A model generated the notes under the pieces. It did no database searches. It saw nothing but the letters and a program-made list of their open reading frames with translations, and was not told where the DNA came from. From JAZDLO01 sp043801935 (GTDB lineage: Bacteria; Actinomycetota; Thermoleophilia; RBG-16-64-13): a stretch of DNA of 64,000 nucleotides. Where the stretch lies: positions 1 to 64,000 of the forward strand of contig JAZDLO010000058.1 in NCBI GenBank assembly GCA_043801935.1. Direction: 5' to 3'. This document shows, in pieces, positions 40,722 to 48,095 of this stretch. How positions within the stretch are numbered: position 1 is the stretch's first letter; every line of letters starts with the position of its first letter. A program made the translations under genes and the position numbers.

Positions 40722-42575
40722 ATGGCTCGCGGTTACATGGGAAAGATACTGTGGGCGGATCTCTCCAAGCAACAACTCTGGGATGAGGTCCTCGACGAAG
40801 AACTGGGCCGTCGGTATCTTGGGGGTTACGGTTTGGGCGCCAAGATACTTTTCGACCGGCAGCCCGCCGGTGTCGACCCGCTGGGCCCGGAGAACATACT
40901 CGGCTTCCTTACCGGTCCCTTTACGGGAACCGGCGCGCTCGGCGGGTCAAGGTTCGCGGTCGTGGGGAAATCTCCCCTGACCGGTACGTGGGGCGATGCC
41001 AATTCGGGGGGGAATTTCGGTCCCTACTTGAGATTTGCCGGCTATGACGCGGTGTTCTTCACCGGGGTGTCTTCGAAGCCGGTGTACCTGTTGGTCGCCG
41101 ATGGTGTGGCTGAGATCAGAGACGCCGCCCATTTGTGGGGGAAGGACACTCACGATACTGAAGACATACTCAGGGACGAACTCGGCAAGGATGTCGAGGT
41201 CGCTTCCATCGGCCCCTCAGGCGAGAAGCTTTCCCTTATCTCAGGGGTCATGACCGACAAAGGCAGGGCCGCTGCGCGCTCGGGACTCGGAGCTGTGATG
41301 GGCTCCAAAATGCTGAAGGCGATCGTGGCAAAGGGTAGGGCGCAGGTCCCGGTCTTCGACGCCGACAGGGTCGCCACCCTGCGGCAGACGTACGCGAGAA
41401 AGCTCGCCGGGCTGGTCGATGAGTTCAGGAACTTCGGTACCGCCTCCGTCATCGTGCCATTTGCCAAGATAGGAGATGCGCCGGTAAAGAACTGGTCCGG
41501 GGTCTGCGAGATCGACTTTCCCGGGATCGAGAAGATCGGCGTCGACCCGGTAATGGAGAGGGTGCAGAGGAAATACGCCTGCCACCGTTGTGTCATCGCC
41601 TGCGGCGGTCTCATGAAGGAAAGCGCCGGAGAGTACGGATACCCCTACGGCGTCCACAAGCCCGAATATGAGACCGTCAGCATGTTCGGCACCAATTGCC
41701 TGAATGACAACCTCGAGTCGATCATCAAGGCAAACGACGTGTGTAACCGTCTCGGGGTGGACACGATATCGGCCGGCGCATGTATCGCCTTTGCCATCGA
41801 ATGCTACGAAAACGGGGTCATCACCAAAGAAGACACCGACGGCATCGAAATGACCTGGGGGAACCATCGATCGATCGTCTCCATGCTCGAGAACCTGTGC
41901 GAGAGAAAAGGATTTGGCGACGTTCTCGCTGATGGAGTCAAGATCGCCGCGGAAAGGATCGGCGGAGGCGCCGATCAATATGCCATACATATCAACGGAC
42001 AGGAGCTCCCGGCCCATAATCCCAAATTCGAGTATGGGTTCGCGTCCTGCTACAGGATGGACGCTACTCCCGCTCGGCATATGCGCTGGCACGGCGGGTT
42101 CGTGCCGCCAGGGGTTCCCGTGCCCAAGTACGAGCCCGGGGCATGGAGCGGCAGAGGCGAGGCCCAGAAGATCAATGTCATCTTCAATCACGCCCTCGAG
42201 AGTCTTGGTGCCTGCGTATTCGTCATCGCCACCTATCCCCACGTCGATGTCCTGATCGAGTTCCTCACTGCCATCACCGGCTGGGATACGACCCTGGACG
42301 AAGTACTGGCGACCGGCGAGAGGATCGCCAATCTGCGTCAAGCATTCAACACACGCGAGGGGCTGAATCCGCTGGACTACGTCGTCTCCGGAAGGCTGGT
42401 GGGAGAACCACCTTTGGAGGCCGGTCCGCTTGCCGGGGTGACCATCGATCAGGACGCGATAAACCGCGAGTTCCTGGAGGCCATGGATTGGGACCTCACG
42501 ACGACTAAGCCCAGCAAGAAGAAACTGCGGGACCTGGGTCTGGACGACGTGGCGAAGTCACTCTGGCCATCGTGA
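40722..42575 (+). CDS. Aldehyde ferredoxin oxidoreductase (AOR) family tungstoenzyme 2
   Basis: A 617-aa AOR-family protein: YMGKILWADLSKQQLWDEVL, YLGGYGLGAKILFDR, VVGKSPLTGTWGDANSGG, AVMGSKMLKAIVAKG. The first three cluster cysteines are likely within YACHRCVIACGG. In the C-terminal region the usual Cys motif is hard to place: candidates are ESLGACVFV, unlike the GLCDF seen in the paralogue at 3453. It follows the EMO-like gene by 4 nt and overlaps the MoaD-like gene by 4 nt, which ties it to an ETF/quinone electron path instead of free ferredoxin alone. Could be an aldehyde oxidoreductase or a BamB-like reductase; substrate unknown. Confidence 0.86.
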   Translation: MARGYMGKILWADLSKQQLWDEVLDEELGRRYLGGYGLGAKILFDRQPAGVDPLGPENILGFLTGPFTGTGALGGSRFAVVGKSPLTGTWGDANSGGNFGPYLRFAGYDAVFFTGVSSKPVYLLVADGVAEIRDAAHLWGKDTHDTEDILRDELGKDVEVASIGPSGEKLSLISGVMTDKGRAAARSGLGAVMGSKMLKAIVAKGRAQVPVFDADRVATLRQTYARKLAGLVDEFRNFGTASVIVPFAKIGDAPVKNWSGVCEIDFPGIEKIGVDPVMERVQRKYACHRCVIACGGLMKESAGEYGYPYGVHKPEYETVSMFGTNCLNDNLESIIKANDVCNRLGVDTISAGACIAFAIECYENGVITKEDTDGIEMTWGNHRSIVSMLENLCERKGFGDVLADGVKIAAERIGGGADQYAIHINGQELPAHNPKFEYGFASCYRMDATPARHMRWHGGFVPPGVPVPKYEPGAWSGRGEAQKINVIFNHALESLGACVFVIATYPHVDVLIEFLTAITGWDTTLDEVLATGERIANLRQAFNTREGLNPLDYVVSGRLVGEPPLEAGPLAGVTIDQDAINREFLEAMDWDLTTTKPSKKKLRDLGLDDVAKSLWPS

Positions 42576-42850
42576 AATACAACGTAGAGTTCTTCGGAAT
42601 GACCAATGACGCAGCCGGCGTTCGTACTGTCGAGCTGGAACTGGACGATGGGGCAAGCCTCAAGGATCTTGTAGGCGCCCTTAGACGTAAAATGCCGGCT
42701 TTAGAGGGAAGCGTCATCCGTCCCGGAGAGGATAGATTGACGGCCCATTACGCCTTCAATGTGAACGGCCGTTTCTATGTCGATGATTACGACGTCGTGG
42801 TCGAAGGCGATGATCACATTCTGCTGCTGACTTTTGCCCTAGGCGGGTGA
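42572..42850 (+). CDS. MoaD/ThiS-family sulfur carrier 1
   Basis: A 92-aa beta-grasp protein starting VKYNVEFFGMTNDAAGVR and ending FALGG, the Gly-Gly tail required for adenylation and thiocarboxylation. GTG start overlaps the AOR stop (GTGA). A sulfur carrier of the molybdopterin synthase type directly coupled to an AOR suggests dedicated supply of pterin dithiolene sulfur for this tungstoenzyme. A second such gene precedes the NrfD-type molybdoenzyme at 53449. No MoaE is visible. Confidence 0.83.
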   Translation: MKYNVEFFGMTNDAAGVRTVELELDDGASLKDLVGALRRKMPALEGSVIRPGEDRLTAHYAFNVNGRFYVDDYDVVVEGDDHILLLTFALGG

Positions 42851-42903
42851 GCGGAGGCCCGGGTGACGGGGCCGGCCCAGACGATCGGCGGCACCAGAGC
42901 CGT

Positions 42904-42988
42904 CTATACGTCATCGTAATACTTTGCCGCACCCATGAAAAGTTCTGACGAACTGCGTCCCCCGCTGCCGGCCCGGACTATCATGGGG
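42904..42988 (+). promoter_or_regulatory. LysR-type operator/promoter element, copy 3 (CMD gene)
   Basis: TATAC (42905), ACTTT (42921-42925), N13, AAAGT (42939-42943), and TATCAT -10 (42979-42984), with the same spacings as the other two copies. It also retains the CATCGTAATACTTT stretch of the lysR-etfB copy. It points to the gene at 43089. Confidence 0.7.
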
Positions 42989-43088
42989 CCGGTACGAATA
43001 CCGGGCGCTGACCGTCGGGAAACATTCCACATGGCTTGTGCCTACCGCTTGATCAGTCGGTCGAGGCGCACTACACAAGGAGCGAACG

Positions 43089-43538
43089 ATGCCCAGACCT
43101 GAAGAAGTCGAAGTAGTCGAAGCGATGAAGGCGGCTAAGACGGCCGAGGAGATCCTCGAGTCGTGGACCAAGCAGAGGCCCGGTTACGGCAAACCGCCGG
43201 ATGATCCCACGCTTGATTTCTACAAAGACAACAAGCCGGAGATGCTGTCCACTTTCGCTCACAACCAGCTCACGCAGCTGCTCGACCGCGGCATCCTGGA
43301 CCCCAAGACCCGCTATCTCATCCTGATCGCGTGCTACATGATGGAGAACCATTGGGAAGGTGTGCTGCCGCAGGCCTGCAATGCCAAAGCGGCCGGGGCG
43401 ACCGACGAAGAGATCATGGAAGTGGCGTTCTGCGCCTGTTACGCCGTGGGCAAGGCCAAGATGCAGGAGAGCGGCGCCTGCCTCAACAAGGTATTCGCCA
43501 GCAACACCTTCCAGAGCATCGAGAGGCTGGAGAAGTAA
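43089..43538 (+). CDS. Carboxymuconolactone decarboxylase family protein
   Basis: A 149-aa CMD/AhpD-type helical protein: LDRGILDPKTRYLILIACYM, NHWEGVLPQACNAKAAGATD, EEIMEVAFCACYAVGKAKMQ. In place of the usual CxxC of AhpD there are CN...CAC cysteines, so peroxidase activity is uncertain. Family members act as decarboxylases or as thiol-dependent peroxide reductases. It is alone in its transcript, headed by copy 3 of the LysR-type element and ended by a strong terminator. ATG follows AAGGAGCG. Confidence 0.85.
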   Translation: MPRPEEVEVVEAMKAAKTAEEILESWTKQRPGYGKPPDDPTLDFYKDNKPEMLSTFAHNQLTQLLDRGILDPKTRYLILIACYMMENHWEGVLPQACNAKAAGATDEEIMEVAFCACYAVGKAKMQESGACLNKVFASNTFQSIERLEK

Positions 43539-43627
43539 CTCAGGGGAATCGGCCCTCGACACGTGGGTCGATGGACCCGCAAGGGCCCGGTTAGCGGTCG
43601 ACCATGAGAGCCGATGAGGCTTTGCGG

Positions 43628-43654
43628 AAAAAGCTCCGTAACGCGGGGCTTTTT
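43628..43654 (+). terminator. Rho-independent terminator
   Basis: AAAAAGCTCC/GGGGCTTTTT stem (one G-T pair) with a 7-nt loop, the 3' arm running into a T-tract. It lies 90 nt after the CMD-family gene. The following 185 nt up to 43839 hold no other recognisable feature apart from a GGGAGG ribosome-binding site. Confidence 0.88.
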
Positions 43655-43839
43655 CTATCCCAATATCCAGCTTTGGCACGCCAGGGATCCCCCCAGGGCC
43701 TCTCCACCAGAACGCGCCCTTCTCTGGTAGGCTTTGTTCAAGCCGTCAGGACGGTGTTCCAGGCTATTGAAGAGGGGTATGACCCACCGCTGAACATATG
43801 AGACGGGGCGACGGCCTGTTTCCAGGGAGGGATACGTTC

Positions 43840-45786
43840 ATGCAGACCAAGTTTCCCAAGTTGTTCGAGCCGGGATGCGTAAGGACCGTCAGGCTCAAGA
43901 ACCGGGTGATCAAGGCCCCTCAGCACACGGGTCTTGCCAACCCGGACGGTTCCATCACCGAAAGGATGCTCCGCTACTACAAAGAGGTGGCTTTGGGTGG
44001 AGTCGGCATGGTGATCGTCGAGTACGCCTGGGTCGATGACGATGCGAGCAGAGCATCGCCCTGTCAACTCGGCATCGCCCGCATGGATCACATCCCCGGG
44101 CTCTCGTTGCTCGCACAGACCATCCAAGCCAACGGGGCGAAGGCGGCGATCCAGATATCGCACGCGGGCCGGCAGAGGTTCACGCTTGAAAGGCCGAAGG
44201 CCCCGTCGACCGTTCCTTGGGAGGAACTCTATGCCGCCGGTTGCCCGGCCCCAGAGGCGTTGACCTTCGATGAGATACTGCAGATCGTCAAGTCGTTTGG
44301 ACAGGCGGCGAAGAGGGCACAGATCGCGGATTTCGACATGGTCGAGATACACGCTTGTCACGGCTATCTCATCTCGAATTTCCTCTCGCCCCGGACGAAC
44401 AAACGGACCGACTGGTACGGCGGCCCGCTGGAAAACCGCATGCGTTTCTTGCTGAAAGTCATCGTTGAGATCAGGGACCAAGTCGGACCTGAATACCCCG
44501 TATGTGTGAGGCTGAGCGGCACCGATTACGAGCCGGACGGTACAACGATCGAAGAGACGGCGGAGTTGTGCGGGCGGCTCGAAGCGATGGGGGTCGCCGC
44601 CATCCACATGTCGGGAGGGAACCACCACCAGACCATCCATGAAGTCAGTCCGATGGGCATGTCCCTAGCGCACAATGTCTGGGCGGCGGAGGCGGTGAAG
44701 AAGAAGGTCAAGATACCGGTCGTCGCTTCGGGGTCCATCAACCTTCCCGAGCTGGCAGAACATATCCTGGCCGAAGGCAAAGGGGACTTCATCGGATTGG
44801 GGAGACCTCTTTGGGCCGACGCGGAATGGCCTCTCAAGGCGAGGGAAGGCAGACCGGAAGACATCAGACCTTGTATCCGTTGTAACGACGGTTGCCTGGC
44901 GAGAGGCGACCACCAGGCTAAGACCGTCTCCTGCTCGGTCAATGTCGCGGTCTGCCGGGAAGACGAGTTCAAGATCACCAAAGCAGAACGCTCCAGGAAT
45001 GTCGCCGTGATCGGCGGAGGGCCGGCGGGCATGGAGGCGGCGAGAGTATGTGCGCTGAAAGGTCATCAGGTGACCCTGTACGAGAAGCGGGAACTGGGAG
45101 GCGCGCTGCTCGAAGCCGCGATCCCGGATTTCAAAGCCCCCGACCTGCGGCCTCTCATCGACTACTTGAGGACACAGATAGAGAAGCTCCAGATCAAGAT
45201 CGTCGGGGAAGAAGCCACGTCGAAGGCCATCAAGAATGGCGGATACGACGCGGTGATCGTCGCTACGGGCGCCACCCCCTTGGCCTTGGAAGACGTCCAA
45301 GGGATCGCCCACGAGAAAGTGACCAGCGCTTCGCAAGTGCTTCATGGTGAAGCAACGCTAGGGACCAAGATCGCCGTCATCGGCGGCGGGATCGTGGGGA
45401 CAGAGGTCGGTCTCTTTTTGGCCGAACGGGGCAAAGAAGTCGTGTTCGTCGAGATGCTCGACACCTTCATGAACAACATCACCTTTGACGAGCAGTTGGT
45501 CTACGAAGAACGCTTCAAGGATCTCAACGTCTCGATCCATACCGGCAAGCGCCTGGAAAGCGTGTCGGATGACGGCGTCACAGTGGTCGACCGATTCGGG
45601 GCGAAGACCACGATCACCGTTGATTCTGTGGTGCTGGCTGCCGGTTACACGCCTAATCGAGAGCTCATCGACGCTTTGAGCAATGATCCTGACCTCCAGG
45701 TGTTTGAAGCGGGCGACTGTGTCAGACCGCGAAAGATCTTCGATGCGATCCGCGACGGACATCTTGCCGCCAAGCTGCTGAATTAG
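43840..45786 (+). CDS. OYE/2-enoate reductase-like NADH:flavin oxidoreductase 1
   Basis: A 648-aa three-domain enzyme of the 2-enoate/2,4-dienoyl-CoA reductase type. The TIM-barrel OYE domain (residues 1-360) keeps ISHAGRQ and HACHGYLISNFLSPRTN with the downstream RTDWYGG. A 4Fe-4S motif follows (CIRCNDGCLA with a later CSVNVAVC), then FAD (VIGGGPAGMEAARVCALKGH) and NADH (VIGGGIVGTEVGLFLAERG) domains. Such enzymes reduce C=C bonds conjugated to a carbonyl or carboxylate. Start ATG 43840 follows GGGAGG. Probably an enoate or cyclic enone reductase in the island's pathway; substrate unknown. Confidence 0.87.
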   Translation: MQTKFPKLFEPGCVRTVRLKNRVIKAPQHTGLANPDGSITERMLRYYKEVALGGVGMVIVEYAWVDDDASRASPCQLGIARMDHIPGLSLLAQTIQANGAKAAIQISHAGRQRFTLERPKAPSTVPWEELYAAGCPAPEALTFDEILQIVKSFGQAAKRAQIADFDMVEIHACHGYLISNFLSPRTNKRTDWYGGPLENRMRFLLKVIVEIRDQVGPEYPVCVRLSGTDYEPDGTTIEETAELCGRLEAMGVAAIHMSGGNHHQTIHEVSPMGMSLAHNVWAAEAVKKKVKIPVVASGSINLPELAEHILAEGKGDFIGLGRPLWADAEWPLKAREGRPEDIRPCIRCNDGCLARGDHQAKTVSCSVNVAVCREDEFKITKAERSRNVAVIGGGPAGMEAARVCALKGHQVTLYEKRELGGALLEAAIPDFKAPDLRPLIDYLRTQIEKLQIKIVGEEATSKAIKNGGYDAVIVATGATPLALEDVQGIAHEKVTSASQVLHGEATLGTKIAVIGGGIVGTEVGLFLAERGKEVVFVEMLDTFMNNITFDEQLVYEERFKDLNVSIHTGKRLESVSDDGVTVVDRFGAKTTITVDSVVLAAGYTPNRELIDALSNDPDLQVFEAGDCVRPRKIFDAIRDGHLAAKLLN

Positions 45787-45864
45787 TGTCGGGGGACGAT
45801 CCACAGCTGTCTGCGAGAGCTCACTTTTCTCTGATACGCTGTGCCCGAACTCGGGCGGCGCTCG

Positions 45865-45897
45865 CGGGGCCCTTGTTGGTCACGGGGCCCTTGTTGG
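45865..45897 (+). repeat. Two-unit direct repeat
   Basis: The 15-mer CGGGGCCCTTGTTGG occurs twice with an 18-nt period in the gap between the two OYE-like genes. A palindrome GCCCGAACTCGGGC lies just before it (45843-45856). Function unknown; may be a simple replication-slippage duplication. Confidence 0.6.
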
Positions 45898-45946
45898 CCG
45901 CCGGGCGTTGTGTGGAAGCTCACTTCGACGAGCATGAGAGGCGCTG

Positions 45947-48022
45947 ATGGCACCTTCCCAGTACGAACACCTTTTTTCGCCGCTCAGCATCGGCAAGGTG
46001 CAGCTGAGGAACCGGATCGTCAAGAGCGCGGCGCAGACCTATTTCTTTGAGCTAGGCGAGCATCGCGTCGGCGGCATAGCCAAGGCTTTCTACGGAGCGG
46101 TGGCACGAGGTGGGGTGGGCCTGATCATCGTCGAGACTCCCGCCATGGAGTGGCCCCTGGCAGAGACAGGCGACCGGCGCTTTCGGGTCGACGACGACAA
46201 ATACATCAAAGAGATCGGCGAGCTTGCCGCCGAGATCCACCGGCACCGCTGCCCAGCCTTCGTCCAGTTCTACCATCGCGGCCCGTGGGGGGGTCCCTAT
46301 CACACCGTGGCCAAGAGAGTGGCCGCGTCGCCTGTGACCTTCCCTTCGATGTTCGACGTCCACGAGGAGGAGCCGCCGCACGCTTTGACCATCGCCGAGA
46401 TCGAGGAGCTGGTCGAGCGGTACGCCGGCGGGGCCCTCCGGATAGCCGAGGCCGGATTCGACGGCATCGAGGTCCACGCCGGCGCCGATCATCTCTTCGA
46501 TACCTTCTTGTCCCGCTTCTGGAACAGGCGAGACGACATCTACGGCCCTCAGAGCATGGAGAACCGGACTCGCTTCGTGCTCGCAGTCATCAAGGAGATC
46601 AAGAAGCGGGTGGGGCAGGATTTCCCCGTACAGGTGTTCATGAACGGCGTCGAGGCCGGCGTGGGTGAGCTGGGGCTCAGCGTGGAGGAAAACAAGACAC
46701 TGGCCCGGATATACGAGGAAGCCGGAGCCGACTCCTTGCACGTGAGATCTCATTGGGTCGGCCAGCACCAGGGATCGTATCTGAGCGATACCCTCTTCTA
46801 TCCCGAGCCGCTCATTCCCCTGAGTGAGTTTCCCAAGGAGATGGACTGGAGCCACCATGGATTTCTGTGCAACGTGCCGCTGGCGGCGGCCATCAAGCGG
46901 GTGGTCTCCATCCCCGTGATGACAGTGTGCGGGTTCGACGCCGATTCGGGAGAAAAGGTCTTGCGGGAGGGCCAAGCCGATCTGATCGGCTTCAACCGGC
47001 GCATCTTCGCCGATCCTGAGTACCCCAACAAGGTCCGCGCGGGCCGGTTTGACGACATTCAGCCCTGCACCCACTGCGGCCACTGCAGCAGCACCTACAA
47101 CGAGGTGAGGAAGTGCCGCGTCAACGCCTGCTTCGGCACCGACCAATACGATGTGGCGCCGCTAGGCACGAAGAAGCGGGTCCTGGTGGTGGGCGGCGGC
47201 CCGGCCGGCATGCAGGCTGCCCGGGTAGCTGCGCTCCGGGGGCATGAGGTCACCCTGTGGGAGAAGGGCCGGTACCTGGGCGGTTCGGTGCCCCTGGCGG
47301 CCATGGTCAAGGGGGTTCAACTGGAAGAGCTCCCCGATCTCCTTCGCTTCTTCAGAAAGCAGATGGAGAAACTGGGCGTCGATGTCAGGCTGGGCAAGGA
47401 GTTCGATGCGTCCATCATCGCCCAAGCCAAGCCTGACGTGGTGATCCTGGCTGCCGGGGGTAATCCGCTGGTACCGGACGTCCCGGGGATCGATGGGCGA
47501 AACGTCATCAAGAGCAGCGACTTGTACGGAAGGCTGCGGTTCTATCTGGGGATCTTCGGACCCAAGAGGCTCCGGGGCCTGACCAGATTCTGGATGCCGG
47601 TGGGCCAGAAGGTGGTGATCATCGGCGGCGCTATCCACGGGTGCCAGTTGGGGGAATTCCTGGTCAAGCGGGGCAGGCAGGTGACGATCGTCGACACCGA
47701 GGGAGAGCTCGGCAAAGGAATGTACCCGGAGAGAAGGACCCGCCTCTTCTACTGGTTCGACAAGAAGGGCGTCACCCGAATAGAGAGCGCGAAGCTCGTG
47801 GAGATCACGGAGAAAGGACTGTCTATCGTCACCAAAGAGGGAGTGGCGCGATTCCTCGAGGCGGACAGCATCATATGTGCCCTACCTTTCGTGCCGAACT
47901 CGGAACTGCTCGAGAGCTTGAAGGGCAAAGTGCCGGAGGTCTACCCTATTGGAGACTGCGAGGACCCCGGTCTCATACGGGACGCCACCGCGGCCGGCTG
48001 GCGGGTGGCCAATGCGATCTAG
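45947..48022 (+). CDS. OYE/2-enoate reductase-like NADH:flavin oxidoreductase 2 (divergent active site)
   Basis: A 691-aa homologue of the preceding protein. The OYE barrel is present (PLSIGKVQLRNRIVKSAAQT, FLSRFWNRRDDIYGP), but the HAGR motif is replaced by YHRGPWGG and the HxxHGYL motif by HAGADHLFDT, so the proton-donor region differs. The iron-sulfur motif is CTHCGHC with a later KCRVNACFG. FAD and NAD domains follow (VVGGGPAGMQAARVAALRGH; VVIIGGAIHGCQLGEFLVKR), with about 30 extra residues between them. It may accept a different substrate, for example demethylating or reducing a larger ring compound. Followed after 73 nt by an orphan alpha subunit. Confidence 0.85.
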   Translation: MAPSQYEHLFSPLSIGKVQLRNRIVKSAAQTYFFELGEHRVGGIAKAFYGAVARGGVGLIIVETPAMEWPLAETGDRRFRVDDDKYIKEIGELAAEIHRHRCPAFVQFYHRGPWGGPYHTVAKRVAASPVTFPSMFDVHEEEPPHALTIAEIEELVERYAGGALRIAEAGFDGIEVHAGADHLFDTFLSRFWNRRDDIYGPQSMENRTRFVLAVIKEIKKRVGQDFPVQVFMNGVEAGVGELGLSVEENKTLARIYEEAGADSLHVRSHWVGQHQGSYLSDTLFYPEPLIPLSEFPKEMDWSHHGFLCNVPLAAAIKRVVSIPVMTVCGFDADSGEKVLREGQADLIGFNRRIFADPEYPNKVRAGRFDDIQPCTHCGHCSSTYNEVRKCRVNACFGTDQYDVAPLGTKKRVLVVGGGPAGMQAARVAALRGHEVTLWEKGRYLGGSVPLAAMVKGVQLEELPDLLRFFRKQMEKLGVDVRLGKEFDASIIAQAKPDVVILAAGGNPLVPDVPGIDGRNVIKSSDLYGRLRFYLGIFGPKRLRGLTRFWMPVGQKVVIIGGAIHGCQLGEFLVKRGRQVTIVDTEGELGKGMYPERRTRLFYWFDKKGVTRIESAKLVEITEKGLSIVTKEGVARFLEADSIICALPFVPNSELLESLKGKVPEVYPIGDCEDPGLIRDATAAGWRVANAI

Positions 48023-48095
48023 GAGTTAGGCTCGGCCTACGGGCAAGACACGTTGGGACTGAAACCAGGTTGGATTCTAAAGAAGGGGCGATCAA

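Noticed and set aside
3453..42575. Complete class II benzoyl-CoA reductase (Bam) cluster
   Set aside because: Two AOR-family proteins and an EMO-like protein are present, but BamC-, BamF-, BamG/H/I-like genes are not recognisable in the window.
45865..45897. Direct repeat considered as CRISPR or attachment site
   Set aside because: Only two units of 15 nt with a 3-nt gap; no spacers, cas genes or integrase.
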